NCBI GenBank assembly: GCA_031259195.1
Contig: JAIRLR010000126.1
Location: 1-10,944 of the forward strand
DNA from: Streptococcaceae bacterium
GTDB lineage: Bacteria > Bacillota > Bacilli > Lactobacillales > Streptococcaceae
DNA: 10,944 nt
Direction: 5' to 3'
Under the pieces are notes generated by a model. That model made no database searches and was not told where the DNA came from. It saw only the letters and a program-made list of their open reading frames with translations. The position numbers and the translations under genes were made by a program. Positions 6,967-10,944 of this stretch are shown here, piece after piece; the first letter of the stretch is position 1; each line of letters starts with the position of its first letter.

Positions 6967-7641
6967 TTACCATTGAATTAACCAGTATTCTGAAAGATTT
7001 CTGGGAACTCCTCTAACCAAATAACGAAAAGCGTTATTAGTACAATTAAACACTTGCCTGCCAGGCATAGGATCATACACTTCTATGTTATCTGCATTAA
7101 CTCCGTATGTTATGCAAGCATGATCAACATTTGGCCCTTCAAAATGCAATATAGCAATGCCTGGCCTTATACCACCTCCTGCCTGCCCGTTAGCACTATT
7201 AAGAGCATTATGAATTTCATTATAAGCTTGTTGAACAGGTCTTGAAGGAATAATGGCACGACGTGTACAGATAATTTGTGGATGATTATTAGAAAATTGT
7301 CTAATCTCAACATCAATTTGATGAAATGCCATAGTAATTGCCAAATTAGCCGGTGTTTGAGGACCTCCTGCTGCAATTGATCCAGGTTGAATTTGCCCAT
7401 TACCAGGACCAATTGTACCATTATTTTGAAGAACTTGTAAGTAATTCAATGCAACGTCTGTACATGCACGTACACACCATTTAGAATTTGCTGGCTGCTT
7501 TATTGCAGTGTGATTCATAACGAATGGATTAATCCCAGGTAATGGAACAGCATTAACAGAAATACCATTTACAAAAAAAATAATAAATAAAAATGAACTT
7601 AAAACCCATTTGTGAATATTGAATAACTTTATTATAACCAT
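6967..7641 (-). CDS. Secreted papain-like cysteine peptidase (C39/C70-like)
   Basis: A predicted exported cysteine peptidase of 224 residues. The signal peptide has a hydrophobic core at about residues 12-28 and a likely cut after VNA at residue 31. Motifs of the papain-like clan follow in order: Q49 (oxyanion hole) and C56 in KQPANSKWCVRAC, H174 in VDHACITYG, and D190 in IEVYDPMPG. The W-C-x-x-A-C block and the late DHA/VYDP pair are the pattern of C39-like and C70-like peptidases. The stretch between residues 75 and 100, rich in Gly, Pro and Gln, looks like an insert or loop. The ATG follows AAGGAG (7649-7654) at 7 bases. It is the first gene of a two-gene minus-strand unit. Substrates are unknown; acting on peptides or the cell wall is possible. 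It is not fused to an ABC transporter, unlike bacteriocin-processing C39 domains. Confidence 0.75.
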   Translation of the reverse strand: MVIIKLFNIHKWVLSSFLFIIFFVNGISVNAVPLPGINPFVMNHTAIKQPANSKWCVRACTDVALNYLQVLQNNGTIGPGNGQIQPGSIAAGGPQTPANLAITMAFHQIDVEIRQFSNNHPQIICTRRAIIPSRPVQQAYNEIHNALNSANGQAGGGIRPGIAILHFEGPNVDHACITYGVNADNIEVYDPMPGRQVFNCTNNAFRYLVRGVPRNLSEYWLIQW

Positions 7642-7702
7642 TTCCCATCTCCTTATAGCACTTTGTAAAAAATTATCAATGCCTAACTTTTCGCAAATAA
7701 TT

Positions 7703-7731
7703 ATTATACAAAATCAAGAAAAATCCCTCAA
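7703..7731 (-). promoter_or_regulatory. Promoter of the secreted peptidase pair
   Basis: On the minus strand, TTGAGG (7726-7731) and TATAAT (7703-7708) are separated by 17 bases, giving a start of transcription near 7697 and a leader of about 55 bases. The -35 box and much of the spacer lie within the truncated ATPase copy, so the promoter spans the breakpoint. Confidence 0.6.
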
Positions 7732-8145
7732 GAGTTGTCGGCTTTAATTGAAGAGCCTGGCTTTTTACCTAATTTAACGGGCTATCAAAATTTAGAATTG
7801 CTGGCTAGTATTCGCAGGAAAATTACCAAAGAAGATATTTTAGATACTTTGCGTGTTGTCAGACTTTTTGAGGATCGGAATAAAAAAACCAAGCATTATT
7901 CGCTGGGAATGAAAAAAAAGCTGGGAATTGCTCAGGCGATTATGGAGAACCCAAAGATTATCCTTTTAGATGAGCCGATGAATGCTTTAGATCATGAAAG
8001 TGTTGAGGAAATGAGAAATTTATTTTTAGATTTGGCTAAAAATAAAGAGGTAACTATCGTAATTGCTAGCCATAATTTAGAAGATATTCATCTACTTTGT
8101 GATAAGGTTTATCAGCTTAAAAGTGGTCAACTGAGTGAAAGTTAG
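7706..8145 (+). pseudogene. 5'-truncated copy of the BcrA-like ABC ATPase
   Basis: This fragment matches residues 69-212 of the intact ATPase at 5389-6042, from TKSRKIP near 7708 to QLSES and a stop at 8143-8145. By eye there are about 29 base differences in some 430 aligned positions and 7 amino acid changes from residue 79 onward. The frame is open, with the signature YSLGMKKKLGIA, Walker B and switch His retained, but Walker A and the first strands are missing, so it cannot bind ATP in the normal way. No ribosome site precedes the first possible start (TTG at 7735). It is best read as the 3' remnant of a second transporter gene rather than a working gene, though many of its changes are synonymous, so decay is recent or it was under selection until recently. 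Confidence 0.85.
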
Positions 8146-8248
8146 AAGGAGTAATAGAATTATCTTGTGAAAAAAGTTAACGAAACTCTGTTTAAGCCAT
8201 TCGTAATGTTTAGCATTAACATGTTATACATGAGTGGAGGCGAAAAGT

Positions 8249-8311
8249 ATGAAAATAGTTATCAGACAGCCTGAAACAGATGTTACTGATATCCACGCCA
8301 AACGCATGTAG
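8249..8311 (+). other. Short open frame with good ribosome site, probably a gene stump
   Basis: A 20-codon frame, MKIVIRQPETDVTDIHAKRM, starts 8 bases after GGAGG (8236-8240). The start region looks genuine, but the frame ends just before the miniature element at 8321. It resembles the beginning of a longer cytoplasmic protein whose remainder has been lost; its family cannot be told, and a small LytTR-type regulator is only a guess. The rest of 8146-8320 holds no other feature I can support. Confidence 0.3.
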
Positions 8312-8320
8312 ATATCCTAA

Positions 8321-8481
8321 GAGCCTGTTAACGATCTCGCTATTGATGGAATTTTTGATTAATTTTTAGGCAATTTGCGAAAAAAAACGCAGGAATAGTG
8401 GTACTATTTCGAGGCTTTTTGACAAAAAAAGTGTCAAAAATTAATCAAAATTGCGCAATTCTGGAGATCGTTAACAGGTTC
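8321..8481. mobile_element. 161-bp miniature inverted-repeat element, TAA target duplication
   Basis: The left end GAGCCTGTTAACGATCTC and the right end GAGATCGTTAACAGGTTC are inverted repeats with one difference in 18. TAA precedes (8318-8320) and follows (8482-8484), a 3-bp TNA duplication as expected for IS427/IS1031-like members of the IS5 family. The inside has no reading frame and is partly self-complementary. It is non-autonomous and would need a transposase supplied in trans. Confidence 0.85.
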
Positions 8482-8509
8482 TAAGATAGGAATCAATACA
8501 GATTAGCTA

Positions 8510-8538
8510 CTGACATTTAAACCAAATCCCTATACAAT
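8510..8538 (+). promoter_or_regulatory. Promoter of the ISAs1-family transposase
   Basis: CTGACA (8510-8515) and TACAAT (8533-8538) with a 17-base spacer; each box has one mismatch to consensus. An AGGAG ribosome site follows at 8552-8556 and an ATG at 8563, so the upstream control region of the insertion sequence has survived. Confidence 0.55.
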
Positions 8539-9503
8539 CAAAATAAAAAACAGGAGCCACTTATGAACGAATTCATGTAGTTTTAATCGGCCAACTAGTT
8601 GGTGCAGAAGGTTTTACGCAAATTGAGCTTTATCTTAAGCATCATGAAAGTATCATTCGCAAGTTTCTTCCACTGAAAAATGGCATTCCCTCACATGACA
8701 CGATGGAGAGAGTTATTGCGCTTATTAAGCCAAATGTGATGGCCGAGCTGCAACGAAAATGGCTACACCTTCAAGCAACTGGAGAGACAGATAAAATCAA
8801 GAAATTGATCAATATTGACGGAAAAAAAAACATTCGTGGCAATCGTAATAAACATCAAAGCCCAGTTTATATTGTTTCTGCTTATTCAGACGCTGATGGC
8901 TTGTGCTTAGGGCAAGCTATCAACGGAAGAGAAAAGTAATGAGATAACAGCTATTCCTAAGCTTATCGATCAGCTAAGTCTAGAAAATACGATTGTTACT
9001 ATCTGTGCTTGGGTACGCAGAAAAAGGTTGCCGCAACGATTTTGAAAAATAAGGCTGATTATTGTCTGGCGGTCAAAGAGAACCAAAAATATCTTTATGA
9101 GGTTCTTAAAGATTACTTGTGTGACGAGCAGTTTCAAGAACAGTTAAAACAAGCTAATCGATATTTCAGAACGATTGAAAAAGCTCGCGGGCAAATCGAG
9201 AAGAGAGAGTATTTCGTGACAACTGATGTTCAGTGGCTTAACGAGCGCAATCTTGGTTGGGAGAATTTGAAGGCTATTGGTATGATAACTAATACTATTA
9301 GGCGTGATAACCAGGTGATAGTCGAAAGTCGTTATTTTATTTTGAGTCTCAAGTTTTGGTAGAGGAGTTTGCGAAGTGTGTGCGAGGACATTGGAAGATT
9401 GAGAGTATGCATTTGCTTTTAGAGCCTGTTAACGATCTCCATAATTGCGACTTTTCTGATAATTTTTTGCCTTTTTTCGTCAAAAGACCTGCCTAAGTTC
9501 TTT

Positions 9504-9538
9504 ACGATTTGTTCAAGTTTTGCTTGATTACAAATCGT
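9504..9538. repeat. Nested hairpin A in the 281-bp element
   Basis: ACGATTTGT pairs perfectly with ACAAATCGT around an inner TCAAG-TTTTG-CTTGA hairpin. It shares its core with the hairpins at 9627-9663 and 9950-9998 but has different outer arms. Confidence 0.7.
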
Positions 9539-9626
9539 TAGAACGAAAGCCTCGATTTAGCACCGCTAAACCTGCGTTTTTTTCCTAGAAATGCACAAAA
9601 ATTTCTCAAAAAAACCTGGCAGGTTT

Positions 9627-9663
9627 ACAAGTTGTTTCAAGCTTTGCTTGATTACAAACTTGT
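9627..9663. repeat. Nested hairpin B in the 281-bp element
   Basis: ACAAGTTGT pairs with ACAAACTTGT, leaving one base bulged, around TCAAG-CTTTG-CTTGA. The core is that of hairpin A, but the outer arms have changed together so that pairing is kept. Confidence 0.7.
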
Positions 9664-9949
9664 ATAACGGGATCCATCAATAGCGAGATCGTTAACAGGC
9701 TCTTAGATGTGGTGTTTAGGGAGGATGCCAGTCATGTTTTGAATAAAAATGCCGCTCAAAGTTTAAATATTTTGAGGAAGTTGGCGCTGGCTGTTTTGAA
9801 AGGTATGACCTTTGATAAGCCGAGGTTGAGCTATAAGAATAAGATTTTTAGCTTTGGGTTGAAGCCTGAGAGATATTTGGGACAGTTGTTTGAGATTAGG
9901 TAGCTAAAAAAATTTAAGAGTTTTGAAGTGGTGGATTGGAAGCTTTCAT

Positions 9950-10031
9950 GCGTTTGGCGTATGCTCAAGCTTTGCTTGATTGCAAACTTGGTAAACGCAA
10001 TTCATCGATAGACAGACAAGTTAACAGGTTC
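9950..10031. repeat. Right-end fragment of another miniature element with hairpin C
   Basis: GCGTTT (9950-9955) and AAACGC (9993-9998) enclose TCAAGCTTTGCTTGATTGCA, a third copy of the nested hairpin core. Then TTCATCGATAGAC...GTTAACAGGTTC matches the right end of the other elements (CCATCAATAGCGAGATCGTT then AACAGGCTC). TTA follows at 10032-10034. No matching left end is clear; TTAAGAG at about 9914-9920 is a poor candidate. The remaining bases from 9904 to 9949 hold nothing I recognise. Confidence 0.6.
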
Positions 10032-10091
10032 TTACTGCTTACTATTCAAAACAGTCAAGCTATGTTAATGTTTGAATGTAAAGTTAAGGAG

Positions 10092-10944
10092 ATGAGAACA
10101 ATCGTATTAGATAACAAGCTTTTGCCACGAGTTGATGATTTGATTTTTAAGGCAATTTTTGCTGACCCAAAGCATCAGAATATCTTGCGTGGTTTTTTGC
10201 AGTCAGTTTTGGATATTCCCAAAGAAGAATACGATTGCCTTGAGATTATTGATCCCCATTCTAGGCTAAATTGCATGAACGATAAAGAGTCTATTCTCGA
10301 TATCAAGCTAAAAACAAAGAGCAAGAAAATCATTGACATTGAAATGCAAGTACAAACAACCTCTATTTTAAAATCCAGAGTTATTTACTATACTGCCAAT
10401 ATGTTGCATGAACAATTAAAAATAGGAGATGATTATGGCAGGCTGAAAAAAGTGATCAGCATCCTGATTGTTGCCAAGCATCCGCTCATCAAAGAGGACG
10501 ATAAATACTGGCATAAGTATCTTTTGTATGACAAACAAGCTAATTCGACATTTTCTGATTTGTTGGAAATACATACGTTGGAGTTAAGAAAGTTGCCGGC
10601 TAATAGTGATGGTTCAAATTTATGGAAATGGATGGAATTTTTTAAAACAGAAAGCAAGGAGGAGTTAGAAATGTTAGCAGAATCTGATGCAGCGCTTAAG
10701 AAAGCCGTTTTTAAGTTTAAAGAATTAAGTTACGACGAAGCATTTCGTCTGCAGTTAGAAGCCAGAGATAAATTTCGCCAAGATCAACTTGCTAGGGAAA
10801 GAGATAGAGAAGAAATGGGATTAAAAAAAGGCAGAGCAGAAGGGTTGCAAGAAGGAATAGAGAAAGGGATTAAAAAAACAGCATTATCCATGCTTGCAGA
10901 TGACATGCCAGTATCAACCATTAGCAAGTATACAGGCCTTTCGA
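10092..10944 (+). CDS. Rpn family PD-(D/E)XK nuclease/putative transposase, 3' end outside the window
   Basis: An open frame of 284 codons runs to the window end with no stop. The N-terminal nuclease domain (about residues 15-150) begins RVDDLIFKAIFADPKHQNIL, typical of Rpn/PF12784 proteins, and has D70 in ESILDIKLK and E84-x-Q86 in IIDIEMQVQ, the PD-(D/E)XK catalytic set. Y105 and the segment RVIYYTANML continue the conserved core. The C-terminal part is a charged helical tail with GLKKGRAEGLQEGIEKGIKK, then MLADDMPVSTISKYTGLS, the usual end of the family, so only a few residues should be missing. Family members promote RecA-independent DNA exchange or act as nucleases. Start choice is uncertain: ATG at 10062, 10068 and 10092 are all in frame, and the only AAGGAG (10086-10091) touches the last one. 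Confidence 0.85.
   Translation, partial: MRTIVLDNKLLPRVDDLIFKAIFADPKHQNILRGFLQSVLDIPKEEYDCLEIIDPHSRLNCMNDKESILDIKLKTKSKKIIDIEMQVQTTSILKSRVIYYTANMLHEQLKIGDDYGRLKKVISILIVAKHPLIKEDDKYWHKYLLYDKQANSTFSDLLEIHTLELRKLPANSDGSNLWKWMEFFKTESKEELEMLAESDAALKKAVFKFKELSYDEAFRLQLEARDKFRQDQLARERDREEMGLKKGRAEGLQEGIEKGIKKTALSMLADDMPVSTISKYTGLS

Larger units (their letters stand above)
9422..9702. mobile_element. 281-bp miniature element with nested hairpins, TTA target duplication
   Basis: The ends are GAGCCTGTTAACGATCTC and its exact complement, flanked by TTA on both sides (9419-9421 and 9703-9705). It lies in the opposite orientation to the 161-bp element: its left end matches that element's right end (ATCTCC-ATAATTGCG against ATCTCC-AGAATTGCG), and its right end carries CCATCAATAGC, the complement of the other's GCTATTGATGG. 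It is longer because two hairpin blocks of about 55-60 bp are inserted. It disrupts the ISAs1-type transposase gene, so it moved in after that insertion sequence. Confidence 0.88.
8563..9903 (+). pseudogene. ISAs1-family transposase, broken and interrupted by a miniature element
   Basis: Successive frames give the ISAs1-type order: GQLVGAEGFTQIELYLKHHE, GIPSHDTMERV, INIDGKKNIRG (first catalytic Asp), KSNEITAIPKLIDQLSLENT, GTQKKVAATILKNKADYCL, AVKENQ, VRGHWKIESMHLLL, then DVVFREDASHVLNKNA (catalytic Glu) and an end at GQLFEIR. The N-terminal part of the family domain is missing after the ATG, and frameshifts occur near 8563-8577, 8930, 9010 and 9350. The expected Asp in the TIDA block reads Cys (about 9001-9006). 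The 281-bp element at 9422-9702 is inserted between LLL and DVV; removing it with one copy of its TTA duplication joins these codons in frame. The terminal repeats of the insertion sequence itself were not identified. Confidence 0.88.

Noticed and set aside
6967-7641. Peptidase as a dedicated double-glycine leader protease
   Set aside because: It has a signal peptide and no fused transporter, and the exported protein here has a signal peptide rather than a double-glycine leader.
7735-8145. Truncated ATPase as a functional gene
   Set aside because: Walker A is missing, there is no ribosome site, and it starts at a TTG that aligns with an internal Leu codon of the intact copy.
8176-8188. GTTAACGAAACTC as another element end
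   Set aside because: It matches only the inner part of the 18-bp end, with no GAGCC before it and no related sequence after it.
9009-9362. Separate small genes at 8703-8939, 9009-9362 and 9709-9903
   Set aside because: They are pieces of one frameshifted and interrupted ISAs1-family transposase.
9504-9663. Two similar palindromic units as a CRISPR array
   Set aside because: There are only two units, with related rather than identical outer arms, inside a transposable element and with no cas genes.

Overview
The window looks like chromosomal DNA from a low-GC Gram-positive bacterium, most likely a member of the Lactobacillaceae. The basis is the AT-rich composition, consensus sigma-A promoters, strong AGGAGG-type ribosome binding sites, a DUF5590 (YpmB-like) gene next to asnS, and Lactobacillus-type IS5 and ISAs1 insertion-sequence remains. 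The species cannot be fixed from this sequence alone.

Layout, left to right. (1) 1-360 is a frameshifted remnant of an IS5-family transposase. (2) 374-2189 (minus strand) is the conserved housekeeping pair: a DUF5590 membrane-anchored protein followed by asparaginyl-tRNA synthetase. The asnS stop codon lies inside a leftover transposon end. (3) 2504-6042 (plus strand) is an accessory operon: a perfect-consensus promoter, a small exported protein of unknown family, a long hairpin, three different six-helix membrane proteins, and one BcrA-like ABC ATPase. (4) 6286-7641 (minus strand) holds two secreted proteins: a papain-like (C39/C70-type) cysteine peptidase and an unrecognised cysteine-containing protein. 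(5) 7706-8145 (plus strand) is a 5'-truncated second copy of the same ABC ATPase, so the secreted pair sits between direct repeats of about 430 bp. (6) 8146-10034 is a graveyard of mobile DNA: an ISAs1-family transposase broken by frameshifts and by a 281-bp non-autonomous element, plus related miniature elements. (7) 10092 to the window end is an Rpn/PD-(D/E)XK nuclease-family gene that is intact as far as it can be read.

How the genes may work together. The peptide, the three permeases and the ATPase have the form of a peptide-associated ABC export or self-protection system, such as a bacteriocin-like or toxin/immunity cassette. The neighbouring secreted cysteine peptidase and its partner could process, or act together with, an exported product. 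This is inferred from arrangement only; I do not recognise the exported protein or the second secreted protein.

The repeated miniature elements share ends of the form GAGCCTGTTAACGATCTC and 3-bp TNA target duplications, which is typical of the IS427/IS1031 branch of the IS5 family. Two or more copies carry small nested hairpins whose arms differ in sequence but still pair.
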